DNA of 64,000 nucleotides from Desulfobacteraceae bacterium (GTDB lineage: Bacteria; Desulfobacterota; Desulfobacteria; Desulfobacterales; Desulfococcaceae): assembly GCA_011390755.1 (NCBI GenBank), contig JAABRU010000009.1:1-64000 (forward strand). Direction: 5' to 3'. The position numbers were made by a program, and so were the translations under genes. Below, piece after piece: positions 1 through 9,118 of this stretch (position 1 is the stretch's first letter; every line of letters starts with the position of its first letter). The notes beneath the pieces were generated by a model. That model was not told the DNA's origin, made no database searches, and saw only the letters and a list, made by a program, of their open reading frames with translations.

Positions 1-98
1 GATCTTTATCTCTTTTACCCTCTGTGTTTTTATTATTTTTTTACCGCAGAGAGGATTCTGTTTCCCAGTGACAGATCAGCGGATTTGGCCCGCTGCCG

Positions 99-222
99 AA
101 ATTACGGAGTGCCAAACTGAAAGTCCGGCAGTATTTTTCTGAATCATTTCAGTGTCCCGGACTTTCAGTTCGGGACTCCGGACAGATTCTTTCCTTACGT
201 CAGTGACATTGATGTGCGACAT
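99..222. repeat. Direct repeat, left copy, upstream of the type ISP-like gene
   Basis: This stretch contains ends reading GGAGTGCCAAACTGAAAG and ACTTTCAGTTCGGGACTCC around a core with TTTTTCTGAATCATTTCAG. A similar copy follows the gene at 3746-3887 in the same orientation, so the restriction-modification gene lies between direct repeats. The rest of 1-336 holds no gene; the stretch just before the repeat (about 72-98) resembles the palindromic family ending in GATTTGACCCACTA. Confidence 0.75.
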
Positions 223-336
223 CAGAAAATGTAAGATGTTCTGGAATTAACTGTCTGGAATTATTGAGTCAGTATTCCGCCTTTCATTACATTCTCCGGT
301 GTCCACTATAATAATAAATGCGAAAGAAGCGGAATA

Positions 337-3300
337 ATGATAAACACCTATATTGAGAATCTCAGCAGAAGATATAAAAACGGCAACACAACAGAGCATT
401 CATTCCGGGGAGACCTTCAGAAACTTTTTGAAGATCATGACAGCAATAAGGAATTTACCGTCACCAACGAACCCAAAAGAATTGAATGCGGTGCGCCGGA
501 TTTTATTGTCACAAAAAAGAAAATTCCGCTTGGGTATATTGAGGCCAAAGATATAGGTGTTTCCCTGGATAAAACAGAAAAAAGCGAACAGTTGAAAAGG
601 TACAGGGAAAGCCTTGAAAACCTTATCCTTACCGATTATCTTGAATTCCGCCTGTACCGTAACGGCAAACCGGTTACTTCCGTAAAAATAGCAGAAGTCA
701 AAGGCAAAGCAGTTGTTCCGCTTCCGGATTCATTCAAAGACCTTGAAAACCTTATCCGTAATTTCTGTACCCATGTGGGGCAGACCATAGAATCCCACCT
801 GAAACTTGCGGAAATGATGGCAGGCAAGGCAAAACTGATGCAGGCTGTGATTGAAAAAGCGGTTACGGGTGATGAGGAAAACGAACAGGACAGCACACTG
901 AAAGACCAGATGACCGCATTTCAGAAAATACTGATTCATGATATAAAACCTTCGGAATTTGCCGATATTTACGCGCAGACCATTGCCTACGGCATGTTTG
1001 CCGCCCGTCTGTATGATGAAACCCCGGAAGATTTTTCACGGCAGGAAGCCGCGGAACTGATACCGAAATCAAATCCTTTTCTGAGAAGCCTTTTTATTTA
1101 TATTGCCGGGCCGGATATTGACGACCGCATTCTGTGGATAGTGGATGATCTTGCTGATATTTTCAGGTTTACCAATGTGGCAAAGCTGATGGAAAATTTC
1201 GGCAGTGCCGAACAGAAAAAAGACCCGGTGATTCATTTTTATGAAACCTTTCTGGCAAAATACAATCCGAAACTCCGTAAAAGCCGCGGGGTATGGTACA
1301 CCCCGGAACCGGTTGTAAAGTTCATTGTGCGGGCTGTGGATGATATTCTGAAAACAGAATTCGGACTTCCCCGGGGTCTGGCAGATAATTCAAAAATAAA
1401 AACCGGTATGTTTGTGCAGGGTGTGGGAAAACAGAAAAAAGAAGTCCACAGGGTGCAGATTCTTGACCCTGCCACCGGAACCGGCACTTTTCTTGCGGAA
1501 GTCGTGAAGCATATTCATGAAAAATTCAAAGGCCAGCAGGGCATATGGAGCAGTTATGCTGAAGATCATCTTATTCCCCGTCTGAACGGTTTTGAAATCC
1601 TGATGGCCTCCTATGCGATGGCGCATCTGAAGCTCGGTCTGCTGCTGAAGGAAAGCGGTTTTCAGTCCAAAAAACAGGAACGGTTCAGAATATTCCTGAC
1701 CAACAGTCTGGAAGAAGCGCACGAAGGCACCGGAACGCTTTTCACAAGATGGCTTTCTAAAGAATCTTCCGAAGCCAATTTTATCAAGCAGGATACGCCG
1801 GTGATGGTGGTGATCGGGAATCCGCCCTACAGTGGGGAAAGTGTCAATAAAGGCGAATGGATTATGAACCTTATGGAAGATTATAAAAAAGAACCCGGTG
1901 AGAAGATAAAACTGCAAGAAAAAAATCCAAAATGGATAAACGATGATTATGTGAAATTTATAAGATACGGGCAGCATTTTATTGAAAAAAATAAGGAAGG
2001 TATTCTTGCTTTTATAAATAATCACAGCTTTTTGGACAATCCGACATTCCGGGGAATGCGATGGAATCTCCTTTCTGTATTCGACAAAATTTATATCATT
2101 GATCTGCATGGAAATTCCAAGAAAAAAGAATCCTGTCCCGATGGTTCCAAAGATGAAAATGTTTTTGATATTCAGCAAGGGGTTTCAATAAATATTTTCG
2201 TTAAAACAGGCAAAAAAAAGAAAAACCAACTTGGAGAAATTTTTCATTATGATCTATATGGGAATAGAGAAAGCAAATATGATTTATTGCGAAATCAAAC
2301 TATTAAAGATATTGGCTTTTCAAAACTTCCCAATGTAAAACCGCTTTATTTTTTTGTGCCGAAGGATTTTGAGATTCAGAAGAATTATGACAAAGGCTTT
2401 TTTGTGAATAATTTGTTTCCAATAAATTCCGTAGGAATTGTTACTTCAAGAGATACCTTTGTTACAGACACTAAAAGAGAATCTCTTATTGAAAGAATAA
2501 AATCATTTTTTATTCTTGATGAAACTCAGATTAAGTTAGAATTTGGTTTAAAAGAAAACAAATCATGGAAGATTGTTTCAGCAAAAAATAATGCTAACTG
2601 TTTTGATGAAAAGTACATTCATACTATTTATTATCGTCCTTTCGATATTCAATATATCTATTATGAACCTAATTTTATTGAGCGTTCAAGAAAACCTATC
2701 ATGCAGCATTTTCTTATAGGTGATAATGTCGGATTAATTGTTCCAAGACAAGCAATTACGGATAACTGGTCTCATATACAAGTATCAAAAAATATCATTG
2801 ATAACCGAATTCATTACAGCAATAAAGGTATTCCAATATTAGCACCTCTATATCTTTACCCAGAAGCAGACAGTCAACAAACTCTTGTCAACAATACGAA
2901 ACGAACCCCCAACGTGAACCCACAACTACTCAAAAAAATATCCGAATCCCTAAACCTCACCTTCACCCCGGAAAAAGAGGAAACAAAAGGCACCTTTGCG
3001 CCCATTGACATACTGGATTATATCTATGCGGTACTGCATTCCCCTGCCTACCGTGAAAAATACAAAGAATTTTTAAAAATTGACTTCCCCCGTGTACCCT
3101 ACCCCAAAGACGAAAAAACCTTTTGGCAGATGGTGAAAATCGGCGGGGAACTCCGCACGGTTCACCTGCTGGAAAACCCCATAGTGGAACAGTACATCAC
3201 CGCATACCCGGAAGGCGGGGATAACACCGTTTCCCGGAGCATCACCCGGAAAGACTTTGAAATAACCGACAAAAAAAAGAAAACCGGTCGTGTATGGATT

Positions 3301-3504
3301 AATGACAGCCAGTATTTTGCCGAAATACCCGTAACAGCATGGGAATTTTACATCGGCGGATACCGGCCAGCCCAAAAATGGCTGAAAGACAGAAAAGGCC
3401 GGACACTGAATTTTGATGAGATCCTGCATTATCAGAAAATCATAGCGGCCCTGCATCAGACCGACATGCTGATGAAGAAAACTGATAAGATAAGTTTTAT
3501 GTAA
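337..3504 (+). CDS. Type ISP-like restriction-modification enzyme (nuclease + N6-adenine methyltransferase)
   Basis: Single-chain DNA restriction and modification protein of 1055 residues. A PD-(D/E)xK-like nuclease motif is visible near the N-terminus (P54-D55, then E69-A-K71). The methyltransferase has the GVWYTPEPVVKFIV segment around residue 320, SAM-binding motif DPATGTGTF at about 377 and catalytic NPPY at 495-498. The C-terminal part resembles the target-recognition region of type ISP enzymes. Classical type ISP proteins (about 1500-1600 residues) carry a helicase between nuclease and methylase; none is visible here, so it should modify, and perhaps cut, without DNA translocation. It may methylate and cleave like a type IIG enzyme, or be a phage-defence relative. 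No separate specificity or helicase gene adjoins it. The ATG at 337 is the first in frame; its ribosome site is weak. Confidence 0.85.
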   Translation: MINTYIENLSRRYKNGNTTEHSFRGDLQKLFEDHDSNKEFTVTNEPKRIECGAPDFIVTKKKIPLGYIEAKDIGVSLDKTEKSEQLKRYRESLENLILTDYLEFRLYRNGKPVTSVKIAEVKGKAVVPLPDSFKDLENLIRNFCTHVGQTIESHLKLAEMMAGKAKLMQAVIEKAVTGDEENEQDSTLKDQMTAFQKILIHDIKPSEFADIYAQTIAYGMFAARLYDETPEDFSRQEAAELIPKSNPFLRSLFIYIAGPDIDDRILWIVDDLADIFRFTNVAKLMENFGSAEQKKDPVIHFYETFLAKYNPKLRKSRGVWYTPEPVVKFIVRAVDDILKTEFGLPRGLADNSKIKTGMFVQGVGKQKKEVHRVQILDPATGTGTFLAEVVKHIHEKFKGQQGIWSSYAEDHLIPRLNGFEILMASYAMAHLKLGLLLKESGFQSKKQERFRIFLTNSLEEAHEGTGTLFTRWLSKESSEANFIKQDTPVMVVIGNPPYSGESVNKGEWIMNLMEDYKKEPGEKIKLQEKNPKWINDDYVKFIRYGQHFIEKNKEGILAFINNHSFLDNPTFRGMRWNLLSVFDKIYIIDLHGNSKKKESCPDGSKDENVFDIQQGVSINIFVKTGKKKKNQLGEIFHYDLYGNRESKYDLLRNQTIKDIGFSKLPNVKPLYFFVPKDFEIQKNYDKGFFVNNLFPINSVGIVTSRDTFVTDTKRESLIERIKSFFILDETQIKLEFGLKENKSWKIVSAKNNANCFDEKYIHTIYYRPFDIQYIYYEPNFIERSRKPIMQHFLIGDNVGLIVPRQAITDNWSHIQVSKNIIDNRIHYSNKGIPILAPLYLYPEADSQQTLVNNTKRTPNVNPQLLKKISESLNLTFTPEKEETKGTFAPIDILDYIYAVLHSPAYREKYKEFLKIDFPRVPYPKDEKTFWQMVKIGGELRTVHLLENPIVEQYITAYPEGGDNTVSRSITRKDFEITDKKKKTGRVWINDSQYFAEIPVTAWEFYIGGYRPAQKWLKDRKGRTLNFDEILHYQKIIAALHQTDMLMKKTDKISFM

Positions 3505-3745
3505 TTAAAATATGATCTATAGTTTCGCATTTTTTTATAACCATTTGATTTTATTTTAACCACGGAATATACGAAATACACGAAAGACACAGAATATTAC
3601 CGGAACATATTTATCCTGTATTATTCATAAACCTGAACAAATCTCCGAATCATAAGGCTTCGGCTGAAAACCGGGGGGAAAGCCGCTATTGCGCATTTGT
3701 CTTATTTTCGGGCGACTGCCGGAATGTATGAATAATGCGGGTTAA

Positions 3746-3887
3746 GAAATTACGGAGTGCCAAACTGAAAGACTTCGGCGAGCCCGGTCGGGTTGTTTGG
3801 CAGTATTTTTCTGAATCATTTCAGTGTTCCAAACTTTCAGTTCGGAACTCCGGCAAATTATTTCTGCCTTAAGTCAATGACATTGAA
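3746..3887. repeat. Direct repeat, right copy, downstream of the type ISP-like gene
   Basis: Second copy of the repeat seen at 99-222, in the same orientation. It has the same GGAGTGCCAAACTGAAAG end and the same inner TTTTTCTGAATCATTTCAG, and both copies run on into a TGACATTG stretch. It contains about 20 extra bases (GACTTCGGCGAGCCCGGTCG) that the left copy lacks. The bases 3505-3745 between the gene and the repeat show no convincing gene. Confidence 0.7.
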
Positions 3888-4327
3888 TAGCGATTTGCAA
3901 AAATCTGACTTTTTACGGGTTCATCAATATTGCAGGATAAAAATCCAGGCAAGAAACGTAAAGAAATTGCAAAACCTGTCAAAGATGTTTTTAAGTTGGT
4001 CCCATCAGGCAAACATACGATCGGCAGGGATTTAGACAGATTAGAACCTACTCCGCCGCTGCAATACAGGATGCAATGAATATTATCACTAGGACTTACG
4101 CAGTTGAATTTTGATGAATCGGTAAAAAGTCCAAATTTCAAAAATTGCTGTTAATAAAATCAGTAAATTAATATGTATCAAAACCTGATTTTCGGACTTT
4201 TTACGAGATCGTCAAGTTTTAAAAACTTGAAAGTCGAGTATAATATCCCGTAAACAGTTTTTCATTTGATTTCTTTTTTTCAATATTATATTGGTACTGA
4301 ATTGCGGGTCAATGTCATTGACTTAAG
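3868..4327. repeat. Element bounded by an 18-bp perfect inverted repeat
   Basis: CTTAAGTCAATGACATTG at 3868-3885 and its exact complement CAATGTCATTGACTTAAG at 4310-4327 bracket about 460 bp without a convincing gene. A palindromic repeat (4111-4215) lies inside. The right end runs into a G-rich block (CCCTCCCTGAGGGAGGGG) that recurs at 17655 and 36365 next to similar CTTAAG ends, so this is probably one repeat family in several states of decay. Confidence 0.6.
4111..4215. repeat. MITE family B (TGATGAA...GACTTTTTAC ends), copy 1
   Basis: About 105 bp. Left end TTGATGAATCGGTAAAAAGT and right end GGACTTTTTACGAGATCGTC are imperfect inverted repeats. The core has TTAATAAAATCAGTAAATTA. Related copies lie at 13756-13859, 36501-36605 and about 61175-61281, and a single end lies at 3907-3927. 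Confidence 0.75.
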
Positions 4328-4396
4328 ACTCCCCTCCCTGAGGGAGGGGCAGGGGGAGGGTGAAAAGGGGCTTTAATTACAGTCCCCTTTCTGTAT

Positions 4397-4531
4397 CAAC
4401 AGTTCGGTAAAAAAAATTCGGACTGAATAATTTCAGCAGGTTGTAAAACGCAAAGAAAATATTCAGATTTAATGATTTCAGACAGTTATATTCTTATGCT
4501 CTGCAAATCAGAGAAAATTACCGAACCATTG
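4397..4531. mobile_element. MITE family A (CAACAGTTCGGTAA ends), copy 1
   Basis: This 135-bp element begins CAACAGTTCGGTAA and ends TTACCGAACCATTG, which are 14-bp inverted repeats with two mismatches. It is flanked by TGTAT on both sides (4392-4396 and 4532-4536), a likely 5-bp target duplication. It encodes nothing. A second copy lies at 27820-27953. Confidence 0.8.
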
Positions 4532-4650
4532 TGTATAGGTACTCGGCAAAAAATAAACCCTCTGAAACTGTTCGGCAGAAACATGCCCGGTTTTTGTTTA
4601 TTCTCTGCTGACGGGATGAACCGGGGGAATTATCTTTTTCCGGGTCCCAT
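4532..4650. repeat. Repeat shared with 31185-31302 in opposite orientation
   Basis: The complement of this stretch closely matches 31185-31302. Shared blocks include GATAATTCCCCCGGTTC, CATGTTTCTGCCG and TTTATTTTTTGCCGAGTACC. It has no recognisable gene. It starts directly at the right edge of the MITE at 4397-4531. Confidence 0.6.
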
Positions 4651-4669
4651 AATCTGACACCCCGCTATT

Positions 4670-4954
4670 ATGATAATGAAAGCGGGGGATACAAAAGAAT
4701 GGAAGCAGAGTTTCAGCCTCACCATGAAATATACCATATATGAATGGTGGTATTTCAGTGCAGCGATTCACTGGTATCCCGAAGGTGCTCAGCAGCAGTC
4801 CCTGGGATTCGGCTTTTTTGACTGGCATCCGGGAACCTTTTCCCTTCAGTGCAGTAATTATTCCGGAAACCGTTTTTCTTCGGGGGACCTGGCAGATAAT
4901 AACGGAAGTTTCAAAAACGGAGCGCTGTGTGCATTGCGGTCGTGGGTGTGGTAA
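4670..4954 (+). pseudogene. Possible gene remnant (EWWYF-containing segment)
   Basis: A 94-codon open frame includes YEWWYFSAAIHWYPEG and later GFGFFDWHPGTFSL. EWWYF followed by a glycine-rich beta segment is typical of AttH/lipocalin-like and carotenoid-hydratase-like proteins. The frame has no ribosome site and is far too short for those families, so at best it is a fragment. An overlapping minus-strand frame of 196 codons has no protein-like features and I do not call it. Confidence 0.25.
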
Positions 4955-5044
4955 TTGCTGCGCTCTGTATCCACACAGCCCAAAAACATCTCTTTTCTGC
5001 AAATGATATTCCTGATATGCCGAGTGCGAAAATGAAGGCGGAGA

Positions 5045-5270
5045 CCGGTTTTGCGCAGACACTTTCATATAAACGGCCATGACCGCAGGGTCACAACGAA
5101 GCATAAAAGTCACCGGTAATATGCAAAAACCGCTTCGCTTATTTTTTGCACTCCGGAGACTTTCATATAAAACGGCCATGATATGCATTCACAACGAAAC
5201 ATGAAAGCTGCACGGAGTGCGAAAATGAAGGCCGAAGAGCCGGTTTTTCGCAGACACTTTCATATAAAGG
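5045..5270. repeat. Cluster of ~50-bp units ACTTTCATATAAACGGCC...GCATGAAAGT
   Basis: The unit starts ACTTTCATATAAACGGCC, contains ATGACCGCAGGGTCACAACG and ends GAAGCATGAAAGT, so its termini are complementary (ACTTTCAT/ATGAAAGT). Units alternate with short palindromic cores (such as the one around 5130-5155 with TTTTTGCACTCCGG). The same units are clustered at 23158-23530 and 36095-36320. The last unit ends in AAAGGAGAAG, which is the ribosome site of the receiver gene at 5281. Confidence 0.75.
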
Positions 5271-5280
5271 AGAAGCGTAC

Positions 5281-5652
5281 ATGTCCCCTACCATACTGAT
5301 TATTGATGATGAAAAAAGAATCAGAATACTGCTGAGGATCATGCTGGAAAAAGAGGGATACAATATACTGGAGGCAGAAAACGGTGAAGAAGGTATCCGT
5401 CTGTTTCATTCCCATACTCCGGATCTGATCATCAGCGATATCATCATGCCGGAAAAAGAGGGTGTGGAAACCATCTGCGAACTCCGCCGCAGCAATCCGG
5501 AAGTGAAAATTATTGCCATTTCCGGCGGCGGCAGGCATCTTGCAGAAGATTATCTGCCACTGGCAAAAGAACTCGGGGCCGTAAAAATCATGAGAAAACC
5601 CATTTTCCGGGAGGATCTGATACAGACGGTTGCAGAGGTGCTGACACCGTGA
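5281..5652 (+). CDS. Stand-alone response regulator receiver protein (CheY-like)
   Basis: A single receiver domain of 123 residues without an output domain. The acidic pair D9-D10, phospho-acceptor D53 (IISDIIMP), S81 and K106 (MRKP) are all in place, so it should accept phosphate from a histidine kinase. No kinase or output partner is encoded nearby; it may act as a phosphate shuttle or by protein contact. The start follows AAAGGAGAAG with good spacing, and that ribosome site belongs to the end of a repeat unit, so the repeat has become part of the gene's leader. A few receiver-only proteins work in motility, but nothing here points to that. Confidence 0.9.
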   Translation: MSPTILIIDDEKRIRILLRIMLEKEGYNILEAENGEEGIRLFHSHTPDLIISDIIMPEKEGVETICELRRSNPEVKIIAISGGGRHLAEDYLPLAKELGAVKIMRKPIFREDLIQTVAEVLTP

Positions 5653-6021
5653 AAATTATGTTTTTCCGGCCCGGACACTATGATTTACTGAAAAAATGCA
5701 GCAAAGGAGTTGCCGGACGAAAGACTTCGGCAAGATCAGGCGAGTCGTTTGGCAGTGCCTGACAGATGACAGCCGCTCACAGACTTTCAGTAGATCGAAA
5801 AGTTTCCCCCGGATACGGTTTTACGACTGTCCCGGAGTGCAAAAATTATATTTTTGAACGGCCGCCGATCCCCGCTGACCCATGCAAAAATACAATTTTT
5901 GCACTCCTCCGGAAACTTTTCGATCTGCTGACTTTCCGCCTGCGGTTCCTCCGGAAGCGGCACATTCATATTTCAAATCGCCCTAATCTGAAAACCTGAA
6001 ACGAAGGAAGGAACGAATATT
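5653..6021. repeat. Intergenic stretch made of degenerate palindromic repeats
   Basis: No gene is visible. It holds a decayed member of family C (GAAAGACTTCGGCAAGATCA, then a right end TTTCAAATCGCCCTA near 5970-5985) interrupted by a module TTTCCCCCGGATACGG...GGAGTGCAAAAATT, which recurs near 24785-24840 and 30025-30085. The mazG ribosome site lies at its end. Confidence 0.55.
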
Positions 6022-6834
6022 TTGGAATATCCGAAAATTGATGCATTGAACCAACTGATTGCAAGACTGCGCGGCAAAAAAGGCTGCCCCTGGGACCGAA
6101 AACAGACACCGCAGACCATGGCCCTGTATCTTAGGGAAGAGGTCTATGAACTGGCGGATGCCATAGAAACAGGAGATCCCTCTCTGATATGTGAAGAACT
6201 GGGGGATGTACTTTTTCAGCTGCTCTTTATTGCAAAACTCTTTGAAGAAAAGGGACTGTTTGATATTGAAACCGCTGCAGGAAAAATTGAAGAAAAAATG
6301 ATCCGGCGCCATCCCCATGTGTTCGGAGACAGCAGGGTGGAAAATGCCGAAGATGTCCGTAATCGCTGGCAGCAGATCAAAAAAGAGGAAAAAAACAATC
6401 TTTCGGCAAAATCCATTCTGGATTCAGTCCCGCCCAAACTTCCGGCACTCATGCGGGCCTACCGGATTTCCGAACGGGCGGCCCGCACCGGCTTTGACTG
6501 GGATAATATTGCCGGTGTTATGGAAAAAACAGAAGAGGAATGGAAAGAATTCAGGGAAGAACTGGAAAAAAACGGGGATACGGGCCCTGACAGTGAGCAG
6601 AATAAAAAAACCGCCCTGGAATTCGGAGACATATTATTTACCCTGGTCAATGTGGCCCGCTTTGCCCGCATTCATCCGGAAACCGCCCTGGCCGGTGCAA
6701 CCCGCAAATTTGAACAGCGTTTTAAATACATGGAAGCAAAAGCCGCTGAAAAGGGAATCAGTATTGATGATGTCCCGCGTCCGGAAAAAGAAAGATTATG
6801 GAATGCGGCAAAAAATACCGCATCCGAATCCTGA
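6022..6834 (+). CDS. mazG: MazG nucleoside triphosphate pyrophosphohydrolase
   Basis: Hydrolyses (d)NTPs to monophosphates and pyrophosphate; it acts in the cytosol as a housecleaning enzyme and in lowering ppGpp-linked stress. The 270-residue length and two-domain build match the family. The N-terminal domain shows GCPWDRKQTPQTM and the metal-binding pattern EEVYELADAIE followed by EELGDVLFQLLF. The second domain repeats the pattern (EEEWKEFREELE, then LEFGDILFTLVN). I take TTG at 6022 as the start because AAGGAAGGA lies 11 bases upstream and no in-frame ATG is near. It is convergent with the universal stress protein gene. Confidence 0.93.
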   Translation: MEYPKIDALNQLIARLRGKKGCPWDRKQTPQTMALYLREEVYELADAIETGDPSLICEELGDVLFQLLFIAKLFEEKGLFDIETAAGKIEEKMIRRHPHVFGDSRVENAEDVRNRWQQIKKEEKNNLSAKSILDSVPPKLPALMRAYRISERAARTGFDWDNIAGVMEKTEEEWKEFREELEKNGDTGPDSEQNKKTALEFGDILFTLVNVARFARIHPETALAGATRKFEQRFKYMEAKAAEKGISIDDVPRPEKERLWNAAKNTASES

Positions 6835-6880
6835 CTGTAAAATGAAACAGTTCCGGCCGCGGTGCTGCATAAAGTCCCCA

Positions 6881-7333
6881 TCAGGAAATTCTGTACGGAT
6901 TGATGACAAACACGGGAACAGGAGCTGTTTTAATTACCCGATCCGCCACCGAACCGAAAAACGCTCTTTCCAGTCCCTTTCTCCCATGGGTTCCCATAAT
7001 AAGCATATCAATATCGCTGTTTTCAATATATTTCAGAATTTCTTCGGAAATATCACCGGAAACCACCTGTGCTTTTACCGCAGAACGCATCGGAAAAAAT
7101 TTGTCTTTGAATTCCTGCAGACATCTTTCCGCTCCCTCACAGATTTCATTTTCAAGTGTCTGAATTGAAATATTCGGAACATAAACAGCTTTGAAATATT
7201 GAAATGCACGCGCGACAAACAGAAGATGAATTTCTGCATCAAACTTTTCTGCCATTGTCAGCGCATAAGGAACAATTTTCGGAGATGTTTCAGATAAATC
7301 AACCGGAAACAGTATTCTTTTTACTTTTTTCAT
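6881..7333 (-). CDS. Universal stress protein, UspA family
   Basis: Cytosolic nucleotide-binding stress protein of about 150 residues. It begins MKKVKRILFPVDLSE, the usual UspA opening with the conserved aspartate, and ends with the ATP-binding pattern GTHGRKGLERAFFGS followed by VADRVIKTAPVPVFVI. Two ATGs stand side by side behind AAAGGAGGG; I prefer the inner one (7333) because its spacing is about 7 bases, against 4 for the one at 7336. The gene stands alone and is convergent with mazG. Confidence 0.92.
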   Translation of the reverse strand: MKKVKRILFPVDLSETSPKIVPYALTMAEKFDAEIHLLFVARAFQYFKAVYVPNISIQTLENEICEGAERCLQEFKDKFFPMRSAVKAQVVSGDISEEILKYIENSDIDMLIMGTHGRKGLERAFFGSVADRVIKTAPVPVFVINPYRIS

Positions 7334-7339
7334 CATATG

Positions 7340-7939
7340 CCCTCCTTTTGTTATTGCATTCACAGCTTATCTTCTATAGATTTCCGGAAATTACATTTCA
7401 CTGTGTTGTCAGTCGGAGATATACTCATGTATTATCTTCTCCCTGCCGCCTTGTGCAATTTTATTTCTGAAAATCTATCGCATTTAAGATAATTGTTTTG
7501 GGGTAGGTCGGGATGAACGCAGTGAACCCCGACATGCTGAATCTGCCGGGGTTCGTTCCTCACCCCAACTGCAGAAAACTCCAAAAATATTTTCTTAAAC
7601 ACTATATATGCAGGAAAAACTGTTTTCAAAAAGAGAACTTTCAATATTCATGCCATAGTGAATCATATAAATTGCATATATAAGATTATGAAAAACGGAA
7701 GTATTACAGACAATGTCAAAAAATACACGCAAAACCGTGTAAGAAAGGATGTCAGTATTTTTTACAGCATGTAAAAAATACGATTTTTTTCTGTCTGTCA
7801 TTTTTATACCATTACTTAAAAGATTTCCGGTTACCGCATTTCCCGAAAGTACTGCGTACATGAATTTTTCCTCTGCCGGATACCCCGAAATGTTTTAAGT
7901 ATCGGTATATACTTTTCACTGAATATTTTTCCGATTTTT
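7340..7939. other. Intergenic, no gene seen
   Basis: About 600 bp. A palindromic repeat lies near 7495-7580 (GGGTAGGTCGGGATGAACGC with its complement downstream). The rest is AT-rich with stops in all frames. Confidence 0.5.
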
Positions 7940-8713
7940 TCAGGATACAATTTTATCCAGAATCGCTTCTGTCTCCTGCCGCATATACTCCGGAACCGGT
8001 ATGCGCCATTCTTTTTCCGGATCCGTCCGGATTTGCGGCCACCAAAGGCTGAGAATCAGTTCTCCCCCGCTGAGTTCCGCTTTCTGAATATAGCGGATGC
8101 GGCCCCCTGCCCGAAAATATTCATCATTGAAAAGCACTTCCTGAACCCCCAGAGCCACATGGGCCGGAAGCGGATCCGCATAATTGCGGCGACGGATAAG
8201 ATGATTGACACGACTGACCACTGCGCCGATAACAGCACCGGGTATCAGTCCTGCCAAAAGACCGATCACCGCCCCTGCAAGGGCTTCGGGAATCCCCTCA
8301 TCCGCACCGATCATGCCGCCCGTCAGCAGACCGACCAGGGCGAAAAGAAAAGTCAGACAGCCCAGCTGAACCCGCCAGTCTCCTTTTTCTTCCTGCCACA
8401 GGGTTTCCCGCATGATTTTCCATTCTTCCTCCGAATAAGACCATTGCACCAGGGCGCGGTGGCGCAGAAAATCCTTCATCTTTGCGGTCGTCAGATGACT
8501 GCGTATGCGGAGAATGATCCAACCCAGAAAAAACAGGGCAAAGAGGATGCCGCCCAGTATGTAAAATACAATACTCCAGGAAGAAGCGGATAACTGCAAT
8601 GCAAAAGCAGTTATGAACAGAAACAGGGGAAGTATCATCAAACCTGCAAAAGTTGTCATTCCGGCAGTATAGGGTTTTTTGATCTGTATTCCGGTTTCGT
8701 AAGTGCTTTTCAT
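7940..8713 (-). CDS. Four-helix inner-membrane protein of unknown function
   Basis: I do not recognise the family. From the ATG at 8713, which follows GAGGAGG, the protein has about 257 residues. Hydrophobic segments lie near residues 20-40, 46-68, 110-130 and 138-165; the last two are glycine-rich (GLLTGGMIGADEG, GLLAGLIPGAVIGAVV), as in helix-packing pairs. The C-terminal 80 residues are soluble and beta-rich (RIRYIQKAELSGGELILSLW). The open frame extends 42 codons further upstream, but only the inner start has a ribosome site. A membrane-anchored sensor or PH-like domain is possible. Confidence 0.75.
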   Translation of the reverse strand: MKSTYETGIQIKKPYTAGMTTFAGLMILPLFLFITAFALQLSASSWSIVFYILGGILFALFFLGWIILRIRSHLTTAKMKDFLRHRALVQWSYSEEEWKIMRETLWQEEKGDWRVQLGCLTFLFALVGLLTGGMIGADEGIPEALAGAVIGLLAGLIPGAVIGAVVSRVNHLIRRRNYADPLPAHVALGVQEVLFNDEYFRAGGRIRYIQKAELSGGELILSLWWPQIRTDPEKEWRIPVPEYMRQETEAILDKIVS

Positions 8714-9118
8714 AATCAGACCTCCTCGGATCCGGTTTATGGTTCTCCAATTTTGGTTTTTCCGGGCACAGTTTTTGCCCTTGAACCGGATTGCTGAAAA
8801 ACGGCTGTTTCTGCCTCCGAAAACGTGAAAACAGGTCAAAAAAGGTATGTTTTCGGGCTCAGCAATTTTTGCTGGTGTCCTGCTCTGATTGAAAATCCTT
8901 ATTCACTGTGCTTTTGCAGGTGATTCTGAAAATTCTGTAATCTGTTTCGGAATCAGTGCATTAAGAAACGGGCGGTAAGGTTTTTTCAATTACCGCAGGA
9001 CACAAACGAATAATTCAGGTTAAGTAAAACAATGCAACAGAAGGAAATTATATTTTTATCAGGAGCTGCGCAGCGACTGTTTTATTACATAAATGGCAAG
9101 GAACTTTTGCACAGCTGC
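8714..9118. other. Intergenic, no gene seen
   Basis: Separates two minus-strand genes. No repeat family or promoter was recognised apart from the ribosome site of the membrane-protein gene at 8720-8728. Confidence 0.4.

Noticed and set aside
4598-5188. Long minus-strand open frame of 196 codons
   Set aside because: It runs through several repeat families, lacks a ribosome site and its translation has no domain-like pattern.
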